This document shows, in pieces, positions 20,854-26,758 of a DNA stretch of 27,344 nt. The notes beneath the pieces are model-generated. The model saw nothing but the letters and a program-made list of their open reading frames with translations, did not search any database and had not been told where the DNA came from. The first letter of the stretch is position 1. Every line of letters starts with the position of its first letter. Location: positions 1-27,344 of the IMG/VR virus record IMGVR_UViG_3300031576_000247; one strand, 5' to 3'. The stretch is from a virus. Position numbers and translations under genes: made by a program.

Positions 20854-22280
20854 AGCCGCAACCGCCTGCGGCGCCTAACGGTGATGCCGTATTTGGGCTT
20901 TACCTCCATCAGGCGCGTGGTCCCGTGCCAACCTGCGTCAAGCAGATCGTCGTGCTTGCCCGTGGGGAAGTTGCGGATCTCCGTCACGAGCTCCTCCTTG
21001 CCCCTCATGTCACGCAGCAGGAGGATGCGACCCGCCTCGAGATGCGTGCCGAGCCACTCGAGCCGTTGCACCTTGTTCCCCCTGGCCGGGCTCGCCACGA
21101 CCGGCACGTGCGATTCTTTCATCACCTGCTGGGGGAGCGCGCGCTGGTACGCCGCGTCCTCGATCGGGACCTCGTCCACGGGCGTCTTCGAGCTCCACTC
21201 GGCGTAGTGCGACTGGACCGCCTTGACCTGGCCCGGAAAGTCGGATCGGAAGCGCCACGCGTCGAGCCACACGATGCGCCCGTTGTCGAACTTGTCCATC
21301 GTGATACACGCGGTGTAGTCCGGGTCCTCCTCGACCTTCTCGCTGATCGCGAGGTCCCAAGCCTGCGAGCGCCTCACCTGCTTCCAGCCCTTGTCCCGGA
21401 TCTCGTCGAGCGAGATCTGGTGCAGGTCGAAGCGCCACCGTATGCCGCCGAGGTCGACGGGCTCGTTCAGGAAACGAGCGCGGAACGCGAGCTCGCCCAT
21501 CTCGGCTTGCTTCATCCTGAGCGCGTCCCAGGACCACCGTTCGGGCCACAGGAGCGTGCCGTCCCAATGGTCGAACGCGCGGTCCACGCGCACGTTCCAG
21601 CCCGGTATCTTCTCCAGGTACGCCCACACGTCTTCCTTGTGCCACCTACTCCCGTACGCATGGACCGTGCCCTGGGGCTCGAGCCGGGCCAGGAGCACGT
21701 TCTTGACCCATGTGATTGCGTGCGTGCGTTCCGCCTCCGACATCAAACTGTCGATGTCGATGATGTCGTCGATGAAGATGTCGTCGCAACGCACACCTTC
21801 GATGTTGCCCAGGAGGCCCGTGGCGGTCACGGTCGATTCCTTCAGGTTCCGCGTTCGCTTGACCTGCCATTGCGTCTCGCTCCACTTGAGCGGGTCTTTC
21901 TCGAGCTGGAAGTCGTGCCGCAGGTGGTCGTTCGTCTCGACCTCGCGCATCAGGCGTCGGGACAGGTCCTGCGCGCGCGGCAACGTCTTCGAGGCCAGGA
22001 TCAGGCGGCGGTTCCGATCGCCCGCGATGCGCCACATGGGCAGCACGAGACCGCCCAGCGTGGACTTGGCGTGCCCGACGGGTCCGAGCCACAGCGTACG
22101 TGGGTGCTGCGCGGTCGCCGTGTACACATCCTGGAGAAACTCGGGTGTCTCGCATTCGAACTCGAAATACTCACGTGCGAATACGCGTGGATCTGCGAGC
22201 GCGGCGCGCACGCGTCGCCTCTCCTGGAGCTCAAGGCCGGCCTGGTCGAACATGGCATCGACGTCGGCTCGGGACATCAT
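20850..22280 (-). CDS. terL: Large terminase subunit
   Basis: 476 residues from ATG-ATG overlapping the HNH stop; the longer open frame upstream only re-reads the HNH gene. Walker A is LGPVGHAKST (about residues 66-74). Walker B with its catalytic acidics is DDIFIDD (166-172), and TVTATGLLGNIEGV before it fits the ATPase core. The C-terminal nuclease has an RRSQAWDLAIS acidic centre and GKHDDLLDAG. Together they are the packaging ATPase and headful or cos nuclease of tailed viruses, which work at the portal vertex with the small subunit. The basic C-terminus (RRRRRLRL) is notable. Head of the packaging and small-gene operon; translation coupled at both ends. Confidence 0.92.
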   Translation of the reverse strand: MMSRADVDAMFDQAGLELQERRRVRAALADPRVFAREYFEFECETPEFLQDVYTATAQHPRTLWLGPVGHAKSTLGGLVLPMWRIAGDRNRRLILASKTLPRAQDLSRRLMREVETNDHLRHDFQLEKDPLKWSETQWQVKRTRNLKESTVTATGLLGNIEGVRCDDIFIDDIIDIDSLMSEAERTHAITWVKNVLLARLEPQGTVHAYGSRWHKEDVWAYLEKIPGWNVRVDRAFDHWDGTLLWPERWSWDALRMKQAEMGELAFRARFLNEPVDLGGIRWRFDLHQISLDEIRDKGWKQVRRSQAWDLAISEKVEEDPDYTACITMDKFDNGRIVWLDAWRFRSDFPGQVKAVQSHYAEWSSKTPVDEVPIEDAAYQRALPQQVMKESHVPVVASPARGNKVQRLEWLGTHLEAGRILLLRDMRGKEELVTEIRNFPTGKHDDLLDAGWHGTTRLMEVKPKYGITVRRRRRLRL

Positions 22281-22810
22281 GGGAGCCGCCTCTGCTTGTA
22301 CGGCGTGGTCGGGACGCCCGCGTAGCCCCGCTTGAACGTGCGCACGTGACACCGGCGGCACAGCACGGCGAGGTTCGACGGGTGGTTCGTGCCCCCGTCC
22401 TGCCTCGGCTTGATGTGCTGGATCTCGACCCAATCCTCGTCGCGTAGCGCGCCTTTCCCGTTCCACACGCCCCACGCGACCGAGCCTTGTCCTTGGAGCA
22501 CGCCGTCGACCGTGTCCTCCCAGACATGGCCGCAGCCCTGGCATTTCGGGTGCCGTTTCCACGGATTCGCGGGATCGTCCGGGTTCACGATCGAGTCACG
22601 GATCAGGACGACGCGCTTCGCCTGCCACCAGGTCGAATCCCAAGCCTGGTCTGAACCGTCCGGCTTCCATGCGGACGTCGCGCAATGGTTCGCGATGTGG
22701 TCCGGGGGTGCTTCATCCGCGCGGTGGCGTGCGCTCTCCCCGCAGCCCTGGCAATAAGCGTACGTCAGGATCGCCCCAGCGCGGCATCGAGATGAGGCGT
22801 GCCCGTGCAT
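22277..22810 (-). CDS. HNH endonuclease with N-terminal zinc knuckle
   Basis: The C-terminal part is a typical HNH domain: CQGCGHVWED, then VEIQHIKPRQDGGTNHPSNLAVLCRRCH with its His, Asn and His and the structural Cys pairs. The N-terminus has YCQGCGESARH, a further knuckle. HNH nucleases next to terminase genes commonly assist packaging cleavage. The ATG given overlaps the upstream gene by 46 bases. A CTG at 22768, in a CTGA overlap like the couplings elsewhere, would give a more compact protein beginning at TYAYCQGCG. The start is therefore unsettled, but the gene is clear. Confidence 0.8.
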   Translation of the reverse strand: MHGHASSRCRAGAILTYAYCQGCGESARHRADEAPPDHIANHCATSAWKPDGSDQAWDSTWWQAKRVVLIRDSIVNPDDPANPWKRHPKCQGCGHVWEDTVDGVLQGQGSVAWGVWNGKGALRDEDWVEIQHIKPRQDGGTNHPSNLAVLCRRCHVRTFKRGYAGVPTTPYKQRRLP

Positions 22811-22944
22811 TCCTTGTGCACCACGACCTGGGACACGGAATCAACCATGGCGCGTCTCTCCTCGGGTTCGACGTGGACCGAGATATCCTGGATCGGCATC
22901 CGGCACACGTGACACAGGAACACGACGTGCACGTGCTGTCTCAT
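22765..22944 (-). CDS. 59-residue Cys-rich protein
   Basis: The ATG overlaps the stop of the small terminase gene (ATGA). MRQHVHVVFLCHVCRMPIQD gives one CxxC; a second Cys lies in VVVHKECTGTPH, so a metal site with His is likely. It bridges an otherwise empty stretch between the small terminase and HNH genes. Function unknown. Confidence 0.6.
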   Translation of the reverse strand: MRQHVHVVFLCHVCRMPIQDISVHVEPEERRAMVDSVSQVVVHKECTGTPHLDAALGRS

Positions 22945-23579
22945 GGGTCTCCCGCAGGCAATGCCTCGAGCGCGCGCTTCCGCATCTGGTCCAACGTGCC
23001 TTTGGTCCCCTCGGGATCGTCACGCAGGACCGCGTCCACGATGAACTGGACCGCGACCGTGTCCACGTGGCCCTCGACCTGCAGTTTGTCCGGGGCCTTC
23101 GGCAGGACCCCGAAGCGCTGCAGGAGCCCGATGTGCCTGTCCGTGCGCTCCACGATGTCGTCGAACAGGCCCTGCCTCCGCTCGACGCTGCGCAAGCGCA
23201 GATCGTAGGTCCGGATGTCCACGTCGGCCTTCTGTCGCGGCGTGAGCCCGTCGACCTCGTTCACGAGCTTGGCCTGGTCGCGCACGTCCTCGGCCTCGCC
23301 CACGAGACCGTGGAGCTCGCGTATGGCCGATTCGAACGTCGCGTTCGCGAGCATGACCCAGAACGTGGGGTCGCGTTGGGTCAGCTTGATCTGCATCTCC
23401 TTGCGGATCGCGGCCAGGTCCGCGTAGATCGTGGTGAAATGGACGTCGAACTGGATCGCGACCTTCTTCACTTCGATCTCGGTCGGCTGCCCCGCGGTCC
23501 TCGCGAGGAACTGCATCAGGAGGCGACGCCGCGTGTTCGTCTCGAGCTTCTGTTCCTTGACCGGCTCTACGGCGGCCAT
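22941..23579 (-). CDS. Small terminase subunit (probable)
   Basis: 212 residues from an ATG with CGGAG eight bases upstream; an in-frame ATG 18 bases earlier (MDAGVG) lacks a ribosome site. The N-terminus looks like a helix-turn-helix (TRRRLLMQFLARTAG, EIEVKKVAIQFDVHFTTIYADLAAIRKEM). It is followed by long charged helices (RTYDLRLRSVERRQGLFDDIVERTDRHIGLL) of the type that form the oligomer, and a C-terminal segment that could contact the large subunit. Gene order (just upstream of HNH and terL) and architecture agree with a small terminase that recognises viral DNA. Confidence 0.65.
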   Translation of the reverse strand: MAAVEPVKEQKLETNTRRRLLMQFLARTAGQPTEIEVKKVAIQFDVHFTTIYADLAAIRKEMQIKLTQRDPTFWVMLANATFESAIRELHGLVGEAEDVRDQAKLVNEVDGLTPRQKADVDIRTYDLRLRSVERRQGLFDDIVERTDRHIGLLQRFGVLPKAPDKLQVEGHVDTVAVQFIVDAVLRDDPEGTKGTLDQMRKRALEALPAGDP

Positions 23580-23767
23580 TCCAACTCCGGCGTCCATTCG
23601 GGCCCGAGCGTGAGGTAGCCCGACGCGTTCTGCACCTGGTGCTTACACGCGGGGCACCTCGTGAGCGGTGTGCTCGTGTTCATGTTCAGGGAGAGGCACT
23701 CGGTGCACGCGCATGGTGAGGGCACGGCGGCCGTGCTGGGCACGTTCTGCACGCAGCTCAGGCACAC
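23567..23767 (-). CDS. 66-residue zinc-ribbon protein, first gene of the packaging operon
   Basis: GTG start (CLSCVQNVPS) exactly 26.5 bases from the CTTAAG box, so translated from a leaderless transcript. The sequence holds CLSC, CACTEC and RCPACKHQ, enough Cys for one or two zinc sites. It ends ELEWPP and overlaps the small terminase frame slightly. As the first gene after a strong promoter, it may be a regulator or a packaging accessory; the family is not recognised. Confidence 0.65.
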   Translation of the reverse strand: MCLSCVQNVPSTAAVPSPCACTECLSLNMNTSTPLTRCPACKHQVQNASGYLTLGPEWTPELEWPP

Positions 23768-23790
23768 GCGTCCATTAGCCCGGCACGACG

Positions 23791-23796
23791 CTTAAG
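23791..23796 (-). promoter_or_regulatory. TATA-like box of the packaging operon
   Basis: The minus strand reads GTGAAGGCTTAAGCG, 26.5 bases (centre) before the GTG at 23767. It is one of three exact copies of AGGCTTAAGCG in the window and the only one that is not joined to a stop codon. Confidence 0.7.
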
Positions 23797-23837
23797 CCTT
23801 CACGTGCTCCTTTTCGACCGTGTCTTGTATGGAACGA

Positions 23838-23910
23838 TAGCCCCGGCCTGCTTCGAACAGACGTCACCCGACCCAGGATCGAGGATGCTTGGCCTCTACA
23901 CCACGGGGCT
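23838..23910 (-). tRNA. tRNA-Gln (CUG anticodon)
   Basis: 73 bases fold into a complete cloverleaf. The acceptor is AGCCCCG/CGGGGCT with discriminator A, and the D-stem is GTGT/GCAT with A14, GG and A21 in the loop. The anticodon stem is CTCGA/TCGGG around TCCTGGG, the variable region is TGAC, and the T-stem is GTCTG/CAGGC around TTCGAAG. U8, A14, G15 and C48 are all in place. The anticodon reads CUG, and the weak A1-U72 pair is typical of Gln. Base 33 is C instead of the near-universal U, a real oddity. CCA is not encoded. No intron. A TATA-like TTTTTA is centred 26.5 bases before the first tRNA base. Confidence 0.9.
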
Positions 23911-23933
23911 GCCACGGGGAACGCGGCACGGAC

Positions 23934-23939
23934 TAAAAA
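23934..23939 (-). promoter_or_regulatory. Possible TATA box of the tRNA gene, overlapping a terminator T-run
   Basis: TTTTTA on the minus strand has its centre 26.5 bases before the 5' base of the tRNA, the same spacing as the protein promoters. The same bases are the T-run after the strong hairpin, so one element may end one transcript and start the next. Confidence 0.45.
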
Positions 23940-23980
23940 GGTGCGGTCCCGCCTCGAGGGGGAGATGGGGGCGGGACCGC
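23935..23980 (-). terminator. Hairpin plus T-run, terminator of the right-hand operon
   Basis: An 11-base perfect stem (23943-23953 with 23970-23980; GCGGTCCCGCC / GGCGGGACCGC) with a 16-base loop is followed on the minus strand by ACCTTTTT. It lies 44 bases after the stop of the last gene of the right-hand operon. It is the strongest stem-loop noticed in the window. Confidence 0.6.
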
Positions 23981-24022
23981 GACTCCTACTGCAAGGGGCA
24001 CACGTACAGGATGCGTCCTCGT

Positions 24023-24028
24023 CTTAAG
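24023..24028 (-). promoter_or_regulatory. TATA-like box overlapping the stop of the 66-residue gene
   Basis: The minus strand reads CAAGGCTTAAGACG; the TAA inside it is the stop codon of the gene at 24024-24224. The expected start of transcription near 23999 would give a short RNA of about 60 bases holding the hairpin. Only a 22-codon GTG frame follows, so either a small RNA is made or the match is chance. Confidence 0.35.
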
Positions 24029-24224
24029 CCTTGCCTGAGACGAGGTCCCGGTGGGCCTTTGCGGCCTTCACCAGAGCTTGACCCAGATCGTCCGCGCCCT
24101 GCGACGTGAGCTCCGCGGGATTCTGCTCGAACGTGACCGTGATGTACGGCTCGGATCCCGCGTCAAGCAGGAGGTCCACGAACACGTCCTTGTTCCGCTT
24201 GTCCTTCAGCGCCTTGAACCTCAT
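24024..24224 (-). CDS. 66-residue protein of unknown function
   Basis: MRFKALKDKRNKDVFVDLLLDA begins a small alpha/beta protein, with a strand (PYITVTFEQNP) and a final helix (ADDLGQALVKAAKAHRDLV). The ATG is exactly 26.5 bases from a GTTAAG box, so it has its own leaderless transcript in addition to operon read-through. The last gene before the terminator. No family recognised. Confidence 0.6.
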   Translation of the reverse strand: MRFKALKDKRNKDVFVDLLLDAGSEPYITVTFEQNPAELTSQGADDLGQALVKAAKAHRDLVSGKA

Positions 24225-24247
24225 GCACGCGGATTGCGCGGTCCCGG

Positions 24248-24253
24248 CTTAAC
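24248..24253 (-). promoter_or_regulatory. TATA-like box of the 66-residue gene
   Basis: The minus strand reads AGGGGTTAAGCC; the TAA in it is also the stop codon of the YkgJ-like gene. The centre is 26.5 bases before the ATG at 24224. Confidence 0.55.
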
Positions 24254-24704
24254 CCCTTCGACGCCGCCACGCTCGTATGGCCCGGTCTCGCTTTCGCCAA
24301 ATCGCGAAGGCCGCGCGCTTCGTGATGCGAACGAACCTGTACGAGCACACGTTGCGCACGACCTGATAATGGCCGTCCGACGGCGTCGACGGGAACTGGT
24401 AGCACACGGCCGGCTTCACTTTCTGGATCCCGCACAGCAACCCCTTGAGCTGCGCGCACGGCTTCTCGAACCACCACGTCTTCGCTCGCTTGAGGTAGTG
24501 CACGGTGCGCACGCCGAGCACGGCCGCCATGTACCGCGTGTGCTCCCGGCCCCCGCCCGACACGATGCGGCAGCACGCGGCCCCGCACAGGTCGGGCTTG
24601 CACGATCCGACCCGCTTGAAGTATCCGTGTGCCGCGTACACGACGTAGGGCTCCCAGATCGTGAAGCTGTATGGCGTGCCCGGCGGCGGCTTCACGAGAT
24701 TCAT
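24249..24704 (-). CDS. YkgJ-like CxxxxCxxxCC protein (metal or Fe-S binding)
   Basis: 151 residues, ATG overlapping the methyltransferase stop (ATGA). The key motif is SCKPDLCGAACCRIV followed by GREHTRYMAAVLG, then PCAQLKGLLCGIQKVKPAVCYQFP, the layout of the YkgJ family of zinc- or iron-cluster-binding proteins (PF03692). In cells such proteins bind metal through eight Cys; their role in viruses is not settled, and repair or modification of macromolecules has been proposed. A basic tail (IWRKRDRAIRAWRRRRG) suggests nucleic-acid contact. Confidence 0.7.
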   Translation of the reverse strand: MNLVKPPPGTPYSFTIWEPYVVYAAHGYFKRVGSCKPDLCGAACCRIVSGGGREHTRYMAAVLGVRTVHYLKRAKTWWFEKPCAQLKGLLCGIQKVKPAVCYQFPSTPSDGHYQVVRNVCSYRFVRITKRAAFAIWRKRDRAIRAWRRRRG

Positions 24705-25216
24705 GCGCGGCCTCGGGGACCGCGCCTGTCCGTGAGCCAAGGCTCCCAACGGCGCCACAGGTTGAGACATCGTACGACCGAATCACGCCCGCACAGGAGC
24801 AGGATCGTGGCCTCGCGCCGCCACGGATCGGACCTCACGAACGGCACGTGAACGTCGCGCACGTGGAGCACGGCGAGGCGCTCCGAGCTCACGCGCGCGA
24901 CCTCGCGCACCGCCTTCTTGTACGGCACGTCGTATGGCGGATCGAAGAAGGTGCACCGGAACGCGCGGTCCCTGAACGGCAGACGATTCATGTCGGCCAC
25001 GATGTCGGGGCGCCATTTGCGTTCGATGTCGACGCGGACCCCGTGCACGCGCTGCGTCCTATCGCACACGTAGACGTCGGGCTCGTACCCGAACTCGCGC
25101 AGGATTCCGGGCACGTGCTGCGGCGTGTTCCAGCCGCGCCCGAATCCTGCGAACCTGGCCTGCAGGACCCAGCCTACCGTATGCGCGTCACCGAGTTCGG
25201 GTCGTCTCCGTACCAC
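24701..25216 (-). CDS. Short DPPY-type methyltransferase-like protein
   Basis: About 171 residues. The active-site motif is FRCTFFDPPYDVPYKKAVREVARV. Before it lie GRGWNTPQHVPGILREF and DIVADMNRLPFRDRAF, which match the region before motif IV in class I methyltransferases. The usual glycine motif I for SAM binding is weak or missing. No ATG is suitable: the start given is a GTG inside the preceding gene (43-base overlap), and the true start may be nearer GWVLQARFAGFGRG. It could modify viral DNA (adenine or cytosine N4). Followed directly by the YkgJ-like gene with an ATGA overlap. Confidence 0.6.
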   Translation of the reverse strand: MVRRRPELGDAHTVGWVLQARFAGFGRGWNTPQHVPGILREFGYEPDVYVCDRTQRVHGVRVDIERKWRPDIVADMNRLPFRDRAFRCTFFDPPYDVPYKKAVREVARVSSERLAVLHVRDVHVPFVRSDPWRREATILLLCGRDSVVRCLNLWRRWEPWLTDRRGPRGRA

Positions 25217-25380
25217 GAGATTCGATGACGCCACACGTGACACATCCCGTGTCCCTCGAGCTCCGTGCAATGGACGCGCGCCGTGCCCTGCCCTGTCAAG
25301 GGGCACGGGGCCCCGCACGCGTGCTTCCGCGTCGACGCGACGATCGGGCTCGTGGTCCCCTCGAGCGTCGTCTGACTCAC
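25174..25380 (-). CDS. 68-residue Cys/His protein
   Basis: GTG start in a GTGA overlap (SQTTLEGTTSPIVAS). Metal-type residues are spread as HACGAPCPL, RVHCTELEGHGMCHVW; His and Cys spacing suggests a single zinc site. Small, with no recognised family. Overlaps the methyltransferase start region. Confidence 0.5.
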   Translation of the reverse strand: MSQTTLEGTTSPIVASTRKHACGAPCPLTGQGTARVHCTELEGHGMCHVWRHRISWYGDDPNSVTRIR

Positions 25381-25535
25381 TCATCCTCCACCGGGGCCCC
25401 GCACCGGGCACACGTCGTGCCTTGATGCACGCTCACGTCGTCCACCACGCTCTCCTTGCCGTCCAGCCTCTGCACCACTTGCACCGTGCGCGCGTACTTC
25501 CGGTCGAACAGGTTGGACCCGCACGCACACCTCAC
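25377..25535 (-). CDS. 52-residue zinc-ribbon peptide
   Basis: GTG start one base after the preceding stop (RCACGSNLFDRKYART). The first knuckle is CAC and the second TTCARCGAPVEDE, giving a small ribbon with an acidic end. The frame is open further upstream only as a shadow of the coiled-coil gene. Coupled to the next gene by GTGA. Confidence 0.55.
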   Translation of the reverse strand: MRCACGSNLFDRKYARTVQVVQRLDGKESVVDDVSVHQGTTCARCGAPVEDE

Positions 25536-25536
25536 G

Positions 25537-25740
25537 TCACAGCCTCTCTTTCTCCCATGAACGCAGGACTTGCGCGATTCTGCGGTAGGCCAGAGCCTCA
25601 CCGCGGAGCCGTTCCACGAGCGGTTCGTACATCCGGAGTTTCGCAGCTTGCTCCGCAAGGCCCTCGCTCGTCGCTGCCTCCTGATCAAGGTAGGCGGCGA
25701 AGCGCGCGCGTTCCTGTTCGGTCAGTACAATCACGTTCAC
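25537..25740 (-). CDS. 67-residue coiled-coil peptide
   Basis: GTG start overlapping the ASCH gene stop (GTGA). The product is nearly all helix (TEQERARFAAYLDQEAAT, EQAAKLRMYEPLVERLRGEA, RRIAQVLRSWEKERL) with heptad-like leucines. No motif for a specific function. The tight coupling to neighbours is the main support that it is expressed. Confidence 0.6.
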   Translation of the reverse strand: MNVIVLTEQERARFAAYLDQEAATSEGLAEQAAKLRMYEPLVERLRGEALAYRRIAQVLRSWEKERL

Positions 25741-26084
25741 AGCGTTCGCCCCAGATCGAAGCCGTACACGGGGCCCTCGCCCAGGTCTTGGCGCCCCTGC
25801 TCGCTCGGCTCCCGTCCGAGTCCCTCCTCCGCGCTCGTGAACCAGGCCAAGGACACGATCTCGCGTTCGTGCTTCTCGTGCCCGCACACGAGGACCAGGC
25901 TCGGCCTCGGTTCGTGGAACACGACGCGCTCACCCACCGTGAGGCTCCCGTCGTGCTCGTGTTCCCGCATCAGGGAATGGACCCGCGTGCTCCAGAACGC
26001 CTTGTCGGCCCGGAACTCCGTCGTCTTCTCGCCCCTCACGATCGCGTCGTAGTAGACGCGGCGCACGCGCGCGCTCAGCTTCAC
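25737..26084 (-). CDS. ASCH-domain protein
   Basis: 115 residues, GTG start in a GTGA overlap with the uracil-DNA glycosylase. The N-terminus KLSARVRRVYYDAIVRGEKTTEFRAD is the signature of the ASCH (PUA-like) fold, where the Lys/Thr/Glu/Arg pocket binds RNA or modified bases. The later SLTVGERVVFHEPR and EREIVSLAWF strands complete the barrel. ASCH proteins are frequent in phages and archaea and may act on RNA or act as a ribonuclease; the exact role here is unknown. It directly follows a base-excision gene, so a nucleic-acid modification module is plausible. Confidence 0.75.
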   Translation of the reverse strand: MKLSARVRRVYYDAIVRGEKTTEFRADKAFWSTRVHSLMREHEHDGSLTVGERVVFHEPRPSLVLVCGHEKHEREIVSLAWFTSAEEGLGREPSEQGRQDLGEGPVYGFDLGRTL

Positions 26085-26758
26085 GTGTGCCCCCTCGACG
26101 TCCGTTCTTGACCCCCTTTTGATACCCGTTTGACATCTTTTTGATATCCGTTTGACACATCGTGGGCAAGTGCACGCCAGGGCGCAATCTGAAAGTGGGG
26201 ACGAGCGGCCGGACTCGTGGACGGCATAACCCACACGTCGGCGTGGTTGAAGGTGCCGATCGAGCCGTAGCTGAGTCCGCGGTCGCGCCGGAGTAGGCCG
26301 TGCCGAAGGAAGACGAAGCGATCGAGCGCTGCGTCTCGTCCTTGATGGACCCCGAGATCCACGATGGCGGCGCCTACATGGACGTCGAACGGCTCGAGAC
26401 CTTCGCGTGCCGCGCGCAGGCTCGTGAACGCGAGGCGCGCCGGACGGTACACACCGATCTTGCGCCACAGCATGGCCGGGTCGAACGCGTGGCGCGGGAT
26501 CTTCGCGTCCATCCCCTTCGCCGTCTTGCACACGTCGGTCAGGCCGAGGCCGTATCTCAGGATGAACACGTAGTCCTCGGGCGCGACAAGCCGCGGCGTC
26601 AAGCCCACCTCGTGCAGCGTGGGCCAGAACCTGTTCTGCGGGTTCCCGTAGTAGGCGCGGACACGCGCGCTCGTCAGGCTCGGGGCCGTGCCGCAGAACA
26701 CGACGTCGAGGCCGGGCTGGAGCACGTCGGGCAAGACGTAGGGCTCAGGTCGTGCCAT
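26081..26758 (-). CDS. MUG/TDG-type uracil-DNA glycosylase with an inserted antisense segment
   Basis: 225 residues; ATG eight bases after AAGGAGGG. The MUG-type core is clear: GLDVVFCGTAPSLTSARVRAYYG, NPQNRFWPTLHEVGLTPRL, ILRYGLGLTDVCKTAKG and, near the end, the DNA-binding loop VWVMPSTSPAARPHF. Between FDVHVGA and LSYGSIG lie about 33 extra residues (AAIVDLGVHQGRDAALDR, FVFLRHGLLRRDRG). These come from a 99-bp inverted copy of the head gene at 14281-14379, read in the antisense frame without a stop. A basic C-terminal tail is encoded by two 22-bp repeats. The enzyme would remove uracil or related bases from mismatches; whether the insertion leaves it active cannot be judged from sequence. 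Confidence 0.75.
   Translation of the reverse strand: MARPEPYVLPDVLQPGLDVVFCGTAPSLTSARVRAYYGNPQNRFWPTLHEVGLTPRLVAPEDYVFILRYGLGLTDVCKTAKGMDAKIPRHAFDPAMLWRKIGVYRPARLAFTSLRAAREGLEPFDVHVGAAIVDLGVHQGRDAALDRFVFLRHGLLRRDRGLSYGSIGTFNHADVWVMPSTSPAARPHFQIAPWRALAHDVSNGYQKDVKRVSKGGQERTSRGHT
26103..26157 (-). repeat. 22-bp repeats, about 2.5 copies
   Basis: On the minus strand TGTCAAACGG(A/G)TATCAAAA repeats with a 22-base period (26136-26157 and 26114-26135), and a decayed third copy (GGTCAAGAACGG) follows. It is the most AT-rich stretch nearby, in contrast to its surroundings. It encodes the basic tail of the uracil-DNA glycosylase (SNGYQKDVKRVSKGG). Confidence 0.75.
26273..26371 (+). repeat. Inverted repeat, glycosylase-gene copy (99 bp)
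   Basis: Matches the reverse complement of 14281-14379 at 98 of 99 positions. Here the plus strand carries the sense of the head gene, but GAG has become TAG, so the head-protein frame is broken, while the minus-strand frame of the glycosylase is open throughout. 99 is divisible by three, so the host gene keeps its frame. Confidence 0.95.

Noticed and set aside
23936-24001. 22-codon GTG frame after the CTTAAG at 24023-24028
   Set aside because: It runs through the terminator hairpin and ends in the T-run region; the box may only be a chance match to the stop codon context.
14281-26371. Diversity-generating retroelement (template and variable repeat pair)
   Set aside because: The two 99-bp copies are inverted, differ at one base only and not by an adenine-specific pattern, and no reverse transcriptase is visible.
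26273-26371. The inverted copy as a simple whole-genome-amplification chimera
   Set aside because: Such chimeras usually switch strand once; here the sequence returns to the glycosylase gene on the far side, in frame, with a recognisable enzyme C-terminus. It is not excluded without reads.
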